Notes: generated by a model from the sequence alone, not told the origin. A stretch of 64,000 nt of DNA from Candidatus Melainabacteria bacterium (GCA_016699165.1 CP064963.1:2914001-2978000), one strand, 5' to 3'. Counted from the stretch's first letter, positions 26,165 to 34,987 are shown. Program-made: numbers and translations.

Positions 26165-26226
26165 CTTTTGGAGCCCATAGTTGTTAGAATCTCAGTATTG
26201 TACTTTACTAAGACAGAGTTATCCAA

Positions 26227-27018
26227 GTGCCACCAAGCAAGAACTGCTTCCTGCTGCTTCTTTTATTAGCCCAGACCCAATTTGCTTTTGCAGTCGAAAG
26301 TGTTCCAGATTCTGCTGTCAAAAATTCATTTGCACCAAACGCGCAGAGTGTATCGACCAATCAGAATCTAACTAAAGATCGTGCCAAAGCGCTAGCTCTT
26401 GCGAAATTAGTGGTAGAGGCTAATGGTGGTCTTGCTAATTTGAAAAAGTTTGATCACGAGGGTTATAGAGTGAGCGGCGTTATCCGCCATTTTTCATCGA
26501 TGTCTGGTTCTGAAAATACTTTTGACTTTGTTTCTGATGTGATGGGCAACAAGCAAAAAATTACCATGGACTTTATGGGGCAGGAACTTGTCACCGGATT
26601 CGATGGCAAAATATGTTGGTCCAAACAAGATAATAACGTTCTGCCTGCAGATCCGCTTGCTTCGCTTCGAATAAAAGAAGAAATTGACCACTCACTTTTG
26701 ATTTTAGAACAGTTGCTAGAGCCGGACAGAGAGCTAGGCTTGCTTGAGGCGGTTGATTTTAAAGGCAAAAAATGTGACATATTGCTTGTGAAAGCTGACG
26801 ATGGAAAAGACACGCGTTTATTTATAGATTCAAAAACACATCTTGTATTGCGCTCTGAATTCGAAGGCAACGACCAGGAGCAAGGTACGCCTTGTTTAAA
26901 GGGCTATGAGTACTTCAATTATAAAACCGTATCTGGTACCAAACAGCCATCGCGCGTGGTCGAATATAGCGATCAGAAAAAAAGTTTCAGATGTAACAGT
27001 CAAAACATTCGACACTAG
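26227..27018 (+). CDS. LolA-like N-terminal domain, 5' fragment of a frameshifted gene
   Basis: Starts at GTG 26227 with a signal peptide (about residues 8-22), then a LolA/lipoprotein-sorting-like beta domain (residues about 45-255: ANGGLANLKKFD..., MDFMGQELVTGFDGKICW..., KGYEYFNYKTVSGTKQPSRVVEYS). The fold should close with one more strand (VTVKTFDTSVKLTEEGF). That strand is encoded in the next frame, directly after a run of seven A at 26977-26983. The last residues of this frame (SFRCNSQNIRH) are therefore probably not native. One A fewer would join it to the aspartyl protease part downstream, giving one protein of about 794 residues. Periplasmic or surface location is inferred. Confidence 0.72.
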   Translation: MPPSKNCFLLLLLLAQTQFAFAVESVPDSAVKNSFAPNAQSVSTNQNLTKDRAKALALAKLVVEANGGLANLKKFDHEGYRVSGVIRHFSSMSGSENTFDFVSDVMGNKQKITMDFMGQELVTGFDGKICWSKQDNNVLPADPLASLRIKEEIDHSLLILEQLLEPDRELGLLEAVDFKGKKCDILLVKADDGKDTRLFIDSKTHLVLRSEFEGNDQEQGTPCLKGYEYFNYKTVSGTKQPSRVVEYSDQKKSFRCNSQNIRH

Positions 27019-28612
27019 TGTGAAATTGACTGAAGAAGGCTTCCAGATGCCGGTTGGCTCTAGAATAGCCAGACTAGATAAAGGTCCCGTGGAAGTGCCT
27101 TTTATTTATTCAAACAATCAGGTATTGGTGAAAGCAAAAGTAAATGGTGTCAAAGACCTTTTGTTTTTGTTAGATACAGGTGCGACGCAAACTATCTTGG
27201 ATAGCCAGAGAGCGCGCGAACTGTCTCTTGTGAATCCAAATGCTTCCAAAAATATTTCTATCACCACAGGTTCTGGATTCATCAAAATGCATTCAGTAAA
27301 ACTTGAATCACTTCAGCTAGGTGAAATCAAGCTCGAACAAGTGGCAATTGCTACAGCTAAGTTGCAGTCTTTATCTGCGATTTCGGATATGGAACCGGCG
27401 GGTTTGCTTGGGGCTAATATTCTAAAAAGGTTTTTTGTCACCATAGATTACGATAGACAAATAGTAAGATTCAGCGATCCAGACAATGTTTCAATCCCCG
27501 AACATGCCATTGTGCTTGAAACAAAACCAAGTCTTGGAATGGGTGGTCTAGCAGTCGAAGGTACCATAGATGGTGGCAGTAAATTAACCTTTCTGATTGA
27601 CACTGGTGCCGCTTTTAATCACGTCTCGCGCCCGCTAATAACAGATGTTCTTAGAGATAAAAAGAAAGCAGACATCCTACCTATCGGCGTCATCAAAGGA
27701 TTGGACGGAACGCCAGTTAGTACAGGTGCCATCATATTTGATGTCTTAAAAATCGGCACTAATCAATTTCCCAAAACAGTATTTTCAATTTCCACAGCCG
27801 AGGCTGCAACCAATCCTGGTCTGATTTCAGGTGGCAAGATTGCCATATTGGGTAACCCATTTTTTAGTCGTTACAAGTTATCGATAGATTACAGAAATCA
27901 GCGCATTTTTCTTGAGCGTTCGCCAGAAAAAGAAATGGAAGACGCTTACGAAGAAAAAATCGAAGATTCGATGGCTGCTTACAGACGCAGCGGTGGAGCT
28001 GATTCTGATTTGAAACTAGCCAAAAACACAATGGAAAGAATTCAAACTCAGGCACGCACCGAAAAGCACATGGGCGCAGCCGCTCTCGCTTTAGCCTATG
28101 AAGGACTTTTGTTGGGTTATGAAAACAATGCCCAAACCAAGGCTAAGCCTGATTTGAAAAAAGGAATCAAACCAGAAGAAATGATTCCAGACAAGTCCAT
28201 TTCTATGTTCGCCCAGGCATACACACAAGCTATTCGCACAAAATCGAAAAAGGCTGCTGCTCAAGTTTTGAGCGTGTGGGCAGAACATTTACTTGAAAAT
28301 TATCCAGCTAGTTATAACATTCATGCAAGCAGATTACTTTCAGAAGCAATTACCCTTTCGCCTGGCACGCCAGAGCCTATTGCTGCACTTGGTCTGTTCT
28401 TGTTGCGCCAATATCAGTGCGGAGAGCGCAATAGCAAAATTAGTCTCGATAAGGCAGTCGAAGTGGTGAATCAAGCGCTCATGCTAGATCCTGCCAATTG
28501 GATTGCGCTTAAAACTAAGCTTGAATTTGCTCGCCTAAAATTAGACCCCTGTGAGCCTGCGCTCATTGAGATGCAAATAAAGACTTATTATCCTGGCGTC
28601 AAAAATATTTAG
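26906..28612 (+). CDS. Double retropepsin-like aspartyl protease domain, 3' part of the frameshifted gene
   Basis: The native coding part begins at about 26976 in this frame; the first ~20 residues read in the overlap are out-of-frame sequence of the upstream fragment and there is no ribosome site for a separate start. Two retropepsin-like domains follow: LLFLLDTGATQTILD (about residues 85-99) and LTFLIDTGAAFNHVS (about 225-239), each with the DTGA active-site triplet and a later hydrophobic GLLGANIL or AILGNPFF strand. The last 200 residues are helical and TPR-like. Aspartyl proteases of this form act in the periplasm or at the surface. The gene is either disrupted or read through by slippage. 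Confidence 0.75.
   Translation: MSTSIIKPYLVPNSHRAWSNIAIRKKVSDVTVKTFDTSVKLTEEGFQMPVGSRIARLDKGPVEVPFIYSNNQVLVKAKVNGVKDLLFLLDTGATQTILDSQRARELSLVNPNASKNISITTGSGFIKMHSVKLESLQLGEIKLEQVAIATAKLQSLSAISDMEPAGLLGANILKRFFVTIDYDRQIVRFSDPDNVSIPEHAIVLETKPSLGMGGLAVEGTIDGGSKLTFLIDTGAAFNHVSRPLITDVLRDKKKADILPIGVIKGLDGTPVSTGAIIFDVLKIGTNQFPKTVFSISTAEAATNPGLISGGKIAILGNPFFSRYKLSIDYRNQRIFLERSPEKEMEDAYEEKIEDSMAAYRRSGGADSDLKLAKNTMERIQTQARTEKHMGAAALALAYEGLLLGYENNAQTKAKPDLKKGIKPEEMIPDKSISMFAQAYTQAIRTKSKKAAAQVLSVWAEHLLENYPASYNIHASRLLSEAITLSPGTPEPIAALGLFLLRQYQCGERNSKISLDKAVEVVNQALMLDPANWIALKTKLEFARLKLDPCEPALIEMQIKTYYPGVKNI
26977..26983 (+). other. A7 run, probable frameshift point
   Basis: Seven consecutive A in GATCAGAAAAAAAGTTTC. 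The upstream frame reads AAA AAA AGT; removing one A gives AAA AAA GTT and continues into the downstream protein. This is either a real mutation, an assembly error or a slippage site. Confidence 0.7.
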
Positions 28613-28621
28613 ACGAATATT

Positions 28622-29041
28622 CTAGGTGTGCGTTTCCTGTCCGGCAGCGACCAATTGCAATACTTGCAAAGGCATCGAACCTAAAGGCTTACCGTCTACG
28701 TCTAGAAAAACTTCGTAAACGCCTTCTTTTTGGAACGTGAGACCACTGAAGGCACTAATCACTTTGTGAGTGATGTACTCGTTTGCAAGCGGCTCCACTC
28801 TTACTGGTGGCGACATGGCAATCAAAGAGCCCTGGCTGTCGACAATTCTGAATTGATATTCAAAGCCAACCGAAGGTGCTTGAATTTGAGCGAAAGAATA
28901 AAGCAGTGGAACTACAGCTGGGAAGGATTGAGCAGTAATGCCGTTATAGATGTTTACGCACGAAACGGCGTCGCGACGCAGTACATCTTGCAATATGCGC
29001 TCGCATAAAACTATGGCAACTAAACGTGGAGCATCGCTCAT
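28622..29041 (-). CDS. DUF6941-like protein
   Basis: A 139-residue protein with the pattern of the DUF6941 family: an N-terminal IVLCERILQDVL...SCVNIYNGITAQSFPAVVPLLYSFAQI segment, then FEYQFRIVDSQGSLIA and a C-terminal GVYEVFLDVDGKPLGSMPLQVL. The family is a beta-sandwich of unknown role in which the protein seems to report or bind a small partner. It is transcribed alone, convergent with the protease-like gene, 9 bases from its stop. Confidence 0.75.
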   Translation of the reverse strand: MSDAPRLVAIVLCERILQDVLRRDAVSCVNIYNGITAQSFPAVVPLLYSFAQIQAPSVGFEYQFRIVDSQGSLIAMSPPVRVEPLANEYITHKVISAFSGLTFQKEGVYEVFLDVDGKPLGSMPLQVLQLVAAGQETHT

Positions 29042-29139
29042 GATTTCCCCTCACAAGGTTCTGGAGTAAAGTCGTTCAATTATACTTATATAGAGAGATA
29101 TGATCTCGGGCTAATGAAAATAAATCGGAGTATTAAGCT

Positions 29140-29256
29140 GTGCTCAATCCAGAAGAACTCACCTTTGCGCAATGGTTCTGGATAGTTTTTGCAGCTGTGC
29201 TAATCATATTCTTTATGTGTCGCTATTTAGATCTAACCTATGCAACTCAGCTGTAA
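29140..29256 (+). CDS. Single-pass membrane microprotein (38 aa)
   Basis: GTG start preceded by CGGAG at good distance. The product is a 38-residue protein with one strong membrane helix (about 12-30: WFWIVFAAVLIIFFMCRYL) and short ends. It is divergent from the DUF6941 gene. It is too short for family comparison; the ribosome site and the helix make it credible but not certain. Confidence 0.5.
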   Translation: MLNPEELTFAQWFWIVFAAVLIIFFMCRYLDLTYATQL

Positions 29257-29517
29257 CTTCGCATAGCTCCGCTACTCTTAAGAGCTAACCTAGATTACAT
29301 GTATCTAAGACTCTGTTGACTTGCTTCATGACAAGTAACTACGGTGTTAGTACACACCTTTAGATTCTAAGAAAGAAACTATAGCGAAAAGATTCAAATC
29401 TCCCTGACAAACTAACCCCCGCGACGTCTTTCTCCTTTTAACAGAGAAGCGTATCGGCACTGCGTCTTGGAGCTTTGGGTCCTGTGTCACATCCACATCT
29501 AACGAAAGGGAATTGAC

Positions 29518-31287
29518 ATGACTACATCTCTCCCACCCGCGGGAGGGGAGTCAACGTCTGTCGGTGCTACCGCACAGCCCAGGAAGCCGTATCTCATCGG
29601 CATCACTGGGCAGCGGCGTGTCGGCAAAACGACGGTTGGCGAATTCCTCTCCCATATTGGTGTGCCCGTCATCGAGACGGAACACATGGCGGCTCAGCTA
29701 ATCAACCGCCCGGGACCGGCTCAACAGGCGATTCTCGATCGCTTCGGTCCCTATCTGGCCAATCCTGACGGAACCATCAGCCACCAAGCGCTGTCCGTCG
29801 TCGTTTCGAAGAATCCTGTCGCAAGGCGGGATCTCGAGACGATTCTCTTCCACCGCACCGTCGAGGCATTGAAGCATCGCATAGACGCTCTGACTGACCA
29901 TCCGGTCGTCGCAGTGGTCGTGTCCTTGTTGCATGAAGGTGGGTGGAAGCGCCAGTTCGATGAGAACTGGTGCGTCTACTGTGACGAGAAGGAAGTCTTC
30001 GCGCGCGCTCATGTGGACGGTTTCACCCCGGACCATGTGCAAGCGATGAAGGCGACTCAGCTTTCACAAGATCAGAAAGTTGAGCTAAGCGATTACGTTA
30101 TCGACAACAGCTACACTCGTGACGAGACTCGCCAGATGGTGGAAATCACCTATGGAAAAGCTCTGAAGCGTGCACTTTCGGGTCCGAGCGAGGACACCGG
30201 CGGTGGTACCACTGTTGACCCCGTTGACGGGTCGGATGACAATTCGCACGACAACTGCGACGAGTCGAACCGCTTGAAGAAGTGGCTCGAATCGTTCGGC
30301 AAACTCGGTATCGAGGAAGTGCTTGCCCGGCTTGGCGATGTCGCTCACATCGGCAGTCGGACGGCTAGTGCCACCTCCACTATGCGGGTCGACGCAAATG
30401 ATTCGGATGCAAATCCGATGGCGCGCGAACTCGAAGTGAAGGTGGAAATGTCGGTGCGCAACAGGAAGGGAGGTTCCGACCTTCCTCCCAAGTGCCCGCC
30501 ACCTCCGCCGAGTCCCCCGGGTCCGCCTGTCCCCCCTACTCAGCCGCCGGCACCTTCTTGTGGCGGCGGCGATAAGGGGAAGCGGAAACGCTCCTCGTGG
30601 GTATCCACGGTCGCTATCGTAGCGATCGTGGTGCTCACCATTGCCGGGTTGTATTCACTGCTTCGTGACCCGGTGGTGAACATCGTCAACCAAACCATAA
30701 ACCAGGTGAGCGTCGTCATAAACAACGGTCCTGCTACCGTGCCAGGCAACCCCCCCGTCATCACTGACGGGACTTGCCAGGCTGGTCGCAGTGTCTCGTT
30801 TTCGTCGCCGCCTGGTAAGTCGTTTCACTTCATGCCTAACGCGTCGCGCAGGCAGGTGTCCATTTGGGAAGCGTCCTTTTCGTCCGATTGCCGGAGCGTA
30901 ACTCTGCGCGGTCTGGACTCGTCAAGGCGTCAGATCATTTGGCAACTGTTCAACGATGCGTACTTCACCAACCTGTCCTACCAGTACATCACCGACTACC
31001 GTATCACTGGTTCGATTGCGGTGGATCGGTACGATGGTCCCTCAAACACGTTCGCCGGTCGCACGATTTACTCCTCTTATCGGGGTAGTCGCGCATCGGT
31101 CGTCGAGCGTGTGGATTCAGGCCAACGCCCAATCTTCAGGGCTGAGTGGACGTCGTCCACGACGCTTTGTGTGACCGAGTACGACCTCAGTTCTGGTCGA
31201 GTGGTGCGCACGTACAACCTGGATGCTTCGGCGGCTCAAAGCTATCTGAGCGGCGGGACCTACCTGTACTCATTGTTCAACCAATAA
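29518..31287 (+). CDS. CoaE-like P-loop domain fused to a membrane anchor and outer domain
   Basis: A 589-residue protein. Residues about 22-215 resemble dephospho-CoA kinase: YLIGITGQRRVGKTTVGEFLSHIGVPVIETEHMA (Walker A GQRRVGKT), FGPYLANPDGTISHQALS, then a lid-like region. The kinase acidic DAD is replaced by ETE. A charged and Pro-rich linker (about 225-350, with runs of PPP) leads to a membrane helix (about 362-384: WVSTVAIVAIVVLTIAGLYSLL). The last ~200 residues form an extracytoplasmic beta-rich domain. An AAAGGGA ribosome site precedes the ATG. Such a fusion is unlike ordinary CoaE (about 200 residues). It heads an operon with a transporter, suggesting that cytoplasmic nucleotide binding is linked to an outside signal; that is inference. 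Confidence 0.7.
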   Translation: MTTSLPPAGGESTSVGATAQPRKPYLIGITGQRRVGKTTVGEFLSHIGVPVIETEHMAAQLINRPGPAQQAILDRFGPYLANPDGTISHQALSVVVSKNPVARRDLETILFHRTVEALKHRIDALTDHPVVAVVVSLLHEGGWKRQFDENWCVYCDEKEVFARAHVDGFTPDHVQAMKATQLSQDQKVELSDYVIDNSYTRDETRQMVEITYGKALKRALSGPSEDTGGGTTVDPVDGSDDNSHDNCDESNRLKKWLESFGKLGIEEVLARLGDVAHIGSRTASATSTMRVDANDSDANPMARELEVKVEMSVRNRKGGSDLPPKCPPPPPSPPGPPVPPTQPPAPSCGGGDKGKRKRSSWVSTVAIVAIVVLTIAGLYSLLRDPVVNIVNQTINQVSVVINNGPATVPGNPPVITDGTCQAGRSVSFSSPPGKSFHFMPNASRRQVSIWEASFSSDCRSVTLRGLDSSRRQIIWQLFNDAYFTNLSYQYITDYRITGSIAVDRYDGPSNTFAGRTIYSSYRGSRASVVERVDSGQRPIFRAEWTSSTTLCVTEYDLSSGRVVRTYNLDASAAQSYLSGGTYLYSLFNQ

Positions 31288-31305
31288 CCTAGAAGGAAAC
31301 TTCGC

Positions 31306-32586
31306 ATGAATGCAAATCAGGACGTAGCCCAACAGGGCTACGTCAAGAAGTTGCTGGTACTGTTCGGGCTGTTCTACTTCGCGCAGGCAGTCGCGCAACA
31401 GGGCGGCATCACTGCTTTGCCTGTCTCCCTTTTCTTCAAGGTGACCATGGGTTGGTCGCCTGCACAGGTCGAAATCTATACGTGGTCCCTGATCATTCCC
31501 TGGAGCATCAAACCGCTCTACGGGATACTCTCGGACTACGTTCCTGTGCTGGGTTACAGGCGTAAGTCGTGGTTGCTCGCCGCAAACCTGATTGCCGGAT
31601 TCGGCTTCCTGAGCCTGGCTGGCTACGGTGACGAACCATCCCTGGTTTTCTGGGGACTCTGCATGACCGCGGTAGGAACCGCTGCAGCAGACGTTATCGT
31701 CGACGCCCTCATGGTCGAGAACGGCAAGAAGTACGACGTCACTGCAAAGTTGCAGTCGATTCAGTGGTTCTGGTTCTTCGTGGCAAACATCGCCACGAGC
31801 CTGGTCGGCGGCTATCTATGCCGTTACTTCGAAGCTGAAACTTCGGCAACCGGTGCGGTAACGGCCCTGCAAATCGCGGCATCAATCGCCGTGGCAGGAC
31901 CGCTTGTTGTGCTGGTTGCGACCTGGCTTATCGTCAAGGAAGAGCCTCAAAAGCTCGACCTGAACCACTTCAAGCAAACGACCGGCGGCATCTGGACTGC
32001 ACTTAAGTCCTGGCCTCTCTACGCTGCCTTCCTCTTTCTGGCAGTGTCGAATCTGTCTCCGAACCTTGGAACGCCCTGGGATTACTACACCCTGGACGTG
32101 CTCAAGTTCAAGTCGGACCAGCTTGGTTGGCTCGGCGCGTGCGCTGGTGTTGGTGCTGCATGTGGTGCCTGGATTTACTCACGCTATGTGAGCAACTTCG
32201 GCATTAAGAAGCAGCTCCTGCTCGCCATCACCATCAGCGTGGTGGCGACACTCTCGCACGTCTTGCTTGTGACACCACACGCCTACACGTTTCACCTGGC
32301 GGTGGTTTTAGCGGCAGTCTGGGGCATGGGTGGCGCCATGGTCCTGCTTGCCACGCTCACTCTGGCTGCTCAATGCTGCCCGAGCAACGCGGAAGGTTTC
32401 ACATTTGCCATCTTGATGTCGGCTCGCAATCTCAGCCTGAAATACGGCTCAGTGTCGGGAGCCTGGCTTCACGAAAATAAGCTGGACAAGAACATCGTCA
32501 GCCTCATCTTGCTGTCGGCAGCTTGCACAGCCGTCTGCTACCTGCTTGTGCCGCTGATGCGGACCGCGCAGAAAAGCGACAAGTAG
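31306..32586 (+). CDS. BT1/FBT-family (folate-biopterin-like) MFS transporter
   Basis: A 426-residue protein with about 12 membrane helices. The family pattern is clear: GLFYFAQAVAQQGGITALPVSLFF, then WSLIIPWSIKPLYGILSDYVPVLGYRRKSWL (the IKPLYGxxSD...GYRRKS motif of BT1 transporters) and DVIVDALMVE. Family members move folates, biopterin or related compounds, but the substrate is not predictable here. It starts 18 bases after the CoaE-like fusion gene with its own GAAGGA ribosome site. Confidence 0.85.
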   Translation: MNANQDVAQQGYVKKLLVLFGLFYFAQAVAQQGGITALPVSLFFKVTMGWSPAQVEIYTWSLIIPWSIKPLYGILSDYVPVLGYRRKSWLLAANLIAGFGFLSLAGYGDEPSLVFWGLCMTAVGTAAADVIVDALMVENGKKYDVTAKLQSIQWFWFFVANIATSLVGGYLCRYFEAETSATGAVTALQIAASIAVAGPLVVLVATWLIVKEEPQKLDLNHFKQTTGGIWTALKSWPLYAAFLFLAVSNLSPNLGTPWDYYTLDVLKFKSDQLGWLGACAGVGAACGAWIYSRYVSNFGIKKQLLLAITISVVATLSHVLLVTPHAYTFHLAVVLAAVWGMGGAMVLLATLTLAAQCCPSNAEGFTFAILMSARNLSLKYGSVSGAWLHENKLDKNIVSLILLSAACTAVCYLLVPLMRTAQKSDK

Positions 32587-32645
32587 TTTTTTCATCATCA
32601 TCATCATCCAAAACGACCCTATGGGTTAACAGAAAGGACTCTCAC

Positions 32646-33131
32646 ATGACTCCCGAACTGATCCTCACCGTGCTCCAGTACGGTATCGGCTTCGCCTGCA
32701 CCTACGCTGCGCTCAACTTCGTCGCCCCGGCTCTCTTCAAGCTGGGCGTGCTCAACCGCGGCGCCGCGCCGAACTCGCTCATCGACATCAAGGGTCCGGT
32801 CTCCGGCTTCCTGGTGGCAGTCGCGATCTTCATCGCCGGCTGGTTCGGCAGCGAAATCCTGGAGCTGGCTCTCGCCGGCGCCAGCCTCCCGGCGCTCGTC
32901 TTCATCAAGTCGAACGTCTGGGCTGCCTACGCCTTCTCGATCACCTGTGCCGCCGTCATCACCTGGCTCATCACCGACCTGGCCTCGCGCTGGGTCTACG
33001 TCGCCAACCTCGGTGTGGCGTTCGTCATCAGCATCTCGGACACGGTGCTCACGCACTTCGTCAATCTCGGCTACCACACCTTCGTGATGCCGCAGATCAT
33101 CACCGTGCTCAAGTCGATCTACGGCGTTTAA
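32646..33131 (+). CDS. Membrane protein, unknown (161 aa)
   Basis: The frame is open upstream to 32523 but the ATG at 32646 follows GAAAGGA and the protein begins in a membrane helix. About four helices (7-30, 54-75, 93-112, 118-145). Loops carry few charges. It follows the BT1 transporter by 60 bases and is part of the same series. A CAT-repeat tract lies just upstream (32595-32609). No family is recognised. Confidence 0.68.
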   Translation: MTPELILTVLQYGIGFACTYAALNFVAPALFKLGVLNRGAAPNSLIDIKGPVSGFLVAVAIFIAGWFGSEILELALAGASLPALVFIKSNVWAAYAFSITCAAVITWLITDLASRWVYVANLGVAFVISISDTVLTHFVNLGYHTFVMPQIITVLKSIYGV

Positions 33132-33175
33132 TTCGCCGCCAGAAGTGACGAGGTGAATTTGACTTGATTCACACG

Positions 33176-33209
33176 GAAAGGAGGAGTGCGCAAGCGCTTC
33201 TCCTTTTCA
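33176..33209 (+). terminator. Hairpin between two membrane-protein genes
   Basis: GGAAAGGAGGAGTGCG and CGCTTCTCCTTTTC form a long imperfect stem. The structure is terminator-like with a weak T-tail, so partial read-through to the next gene is likely. Confidence 0.6.
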
Positions 33210-33240
33210 CAATCTAGAAGCATGTATAGGAGGGGAAAAC

Positions 33241-33561
33241 ATGAACCCCACCACCGTCCAACTTTGCATCGAGTTCGCCTTCATGATGATAATCGGAGGT
33301 GTCTCGGGCTACGTGTGCACCGGCGTCCTTTACCCGATGAAACTGCGGTACAACGGTGACCCCGTTGCTATCCTGCCTATCCTCGGGCTCCTGTGCTTTG
33401 GAATTGTCGGGACTTTGATCGTGCTCTACTCGCAGGTCTTCCCGCACACCGCGCCCTTTCTTGGTGACCATGCTACCGCAATGGTGGCACTCACCGCACT
33501 TGTCGCGGCATACTTCCCAGGCGCTGGAGTCGGTGTTCTCAAGCCAGTCTTCAAAGACTAG
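33241..33561 (+). CDS. Membrane protein, unknown (106 aa)
   Basis: Three membrane helices (about 8-30, 41-63, 76-98) in a 106-residue protein. A very strong ribosome site (AGGAGGGG) precedes the ATG. The acidic/histidine loop after the second helix (QVFPHTAPFLGDHATA) is the most polar part. It belongs to the 29.5-33.7 kb plus-strand series. No family is recognised. Confidence 0.68.
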   Translation: MNPTTVQLCIEFAFMMIIGGVSGYVCTGVLYPMKLRYNGDPVAILPILGLLCFGIVGTLIVLYSQVFPHTAPFLGDHATAMVALTALVAAYFPGAGVGVLKPVFKD

Positions 33562-33611
33562 GCTTTTCTGACTCTAAGGAAACTAGAAATTCCAGCTTAA
33601 GGAGACCTTCA

Positions 33612-33725
33612 ATGAGCGGAGGTGCAATACTTCTCGTGCTCTTTCTGGTAGCCTGTTTCGCCGACATCAAACTCGGTGGACTGGTGCTGCTGGGAATCAT
33701 TCTCTGGTTTTTCCTCGGCAAGTAA
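33612..33725 (+). CDS. Membrane microprotein (37 aa)
   Basis: A 37-residue hydrophobic protein (two short helices or one long, about 4-36) ending in FLGK. A strong AAGGAG ribosome site lies 9 bases before the ATG. It is the last gene before the operon terminator. Its position and ribosome site make it a likely real gene. Confidence 0.7.
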   Translation: MSGGAILLVLFLVACFADIKLGGLVLLGIILWFFLGK

Positions 33726-33750
33726 GCTGAGCGAGAACCAAGAACACAGG

Positions 33751-33790
33751 GTCAGGTAGACGCTCGTCGTCTATCTGACTTTGTTCTTTT
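33751..33790 (+). terminator. Rho-independent terminator of the 29.5-33.7 kb operon
   Basis: GTCAGGTAGACG (33751-33762) pairs with CGTCTATCTGAC (33768-33779). It is followed by TTTGTTCTTTTTG. Confidence 0.88.
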
Positions 33791-33915
33791 TGTTTTATTA
33801 CTAAATCTCGTAGTAGGCGCTGCGCAAAAAAACAACTCGAGGAAGATCGGCGCCAAAAGGGGCTAACCGACTCCTCGAGCAGTGATGAATCTGAAGGTGA
33901 TTTCATGAGTTGGGC

Positions 33916-34479
33916 TCACTCATCACCTCCAGATTCCTCCCCAGCTGCCTTCTTCTTGATGATGAAGACGTTGGGGTAGTTCGCGTACCAGTCGGGGTTA
34001 AGCGACTTTAGGCACGGTTCGCAGGCTTCGTCGACCAACACAACGGTTGAGCGGGACGACTCGGTTGCGACAGTACTTGCACCCGCCCTCACACACATGT
34101 CTGTGTAGGCTCCGACGAATCGGATGACATCGGTGGGGTAGTTGTTATCCTTGCAGGTCCAGATGATGTTCATACCACCATCCGGGCTGTACTTGGTGAC
34201 CCTTTTGTAAGGCACACTGAGTTCGTCGAGTAGTTCGCTGATGCAGTGCATCGTGGAGCCGGAGCCGTTGTTCTCCACCACGACCACTGACCAGCCAAAC
34301 TTTTGGGCGAGTCTGATTTGCTCAAGCGCTGCCTCGACAACAGCGTCTGAGATCATGAAGTGATACTGCATGTCGTTGATGACGAGGGTAGTCTTGCGAC
34401 TATTCCACCCCTCGATATCAGCGGACGGTATGAACGTCCCGCCTCGCGGCAGACGCAGTCGTTGAGCCAGTCCGTACAT
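33916..34479 (-). CDS. Isochorismatase-like cysteine hydrolase, second of a tandem pair
   Basis: Starts at ATG 34479 after GGAGG; the frame is open further upstream but that part is non-coding overlap with the preceding gene. 187 residues. The cysteine hydrolase triad is visible: Asp in VINDMQYHFM, Lys in YKRVTKYSPDGG, Cys in GAYTDMCVRAGA. Family members hydrolyse amides or vinyl ethers (nicotinamide, isochorismate and others). It ends in a basic/acidic tail. The start lies 62 bases inside the upstream paralogue, so the two are co-expressed. Confidence 0.82.
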   Translation of the reverse strand: MYGLAQRLRLPRGGTFIPSADIEGWNSRKTTLVINDMQYHFMISDAVVEAALEQIRLAQKFGWSVVVVENNGSGSTMHCISELLDELSVPYKRVTKYSPDGGMNIIWTCKDNNYPTDVIRFVGAYTDMCVRAGASTVATESSRSTVVLVDEACEPCLKSLNPDWYANYPNVFIIKKKAAGEESGGDE

Positions 34480-34987
34480 GTGGACCTCCTTCACGTTTCT
34501 GTTGCGTGTTGACGATTTCGACATTGGCTCCGCCTGGAAAGCGGGACCAGTCGTTTCCTTCGGTGTCGTTGCAAGCGTTTGCCAGCACCTGATGACGAGT
34601 GTCGACGAACATCTCGCGCATACGACCGACCGTGTGAGTGACGCACTGATGAGTCTTGACACCGAAGTATCGAATGACTCTGTGGTCCCAACCGGTTTGT
34701 CGAAGCACGCGAGAGATTTCGCTATGCCCGCCAGGAGTGGTTTTCGTTGCTGTGATGTAGACGATGCCGAGCGATTGCATTTTGTCCAGAAGCCGTTTGA
34801 AAGTGCGGCTATGAGGACTGCGCGGCTCGCTTTTCATTTCGAGCACGATAACCGGTGACTTCGTGCGTGCAGCTTCTGCAAGGACTTTCTCCACTTCGCC
34901 AACGATGGCGTGAGCGGAAGCCCAGCGAGGCTGCATGTCGATCATCACGTACAATGGCACTACTTGCCGTTCTTCATGCGTGTGCAT
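34418..34987 (-). CDS. Isochorismatase-like cysteine hydrolase, first of a tandem pair
   Basis: A 189-residue paralogue of the next gene. Triad: Asp in YVMIDMQPRWAS, Lys in TATKTTPGGH, Cys in GVKTHQCVTHTVG. An AAAGGAG ribosome site precedes the ATG. The last ~20 residues (Ser/Thr/Ala/Arg rich) have no counterpart in the fold and overlap the start of the second gene. That suggests an extended 3' end. It heads a two-gene unit; the substrate is unknown. Confidence 0.82.
   Translation of the reverse strand: MHTHEERQVVPLYVMIDMQPRWASAHAIVGEVEKVLAEAARTKSPVIVLEMKSEPRSPHSRTFKRLLDKMQSLGIVYITATKTTPGGHSEISRVLRQTGWDHRVIRYFGVKTHQCVTHTVGRMREMFVDTRHQVLANACNDTEGNDWSRFPGGANVEIVNTQQKREGGPHVRTGSTTASAARRDVHTVR

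Noticed and set aside
32595..32609. CAT repeat tract as a possible phase-variable site
   Set aside because: Only about five units in the gap between two genes; too short and too far from start or promoter elements to support phase variation.
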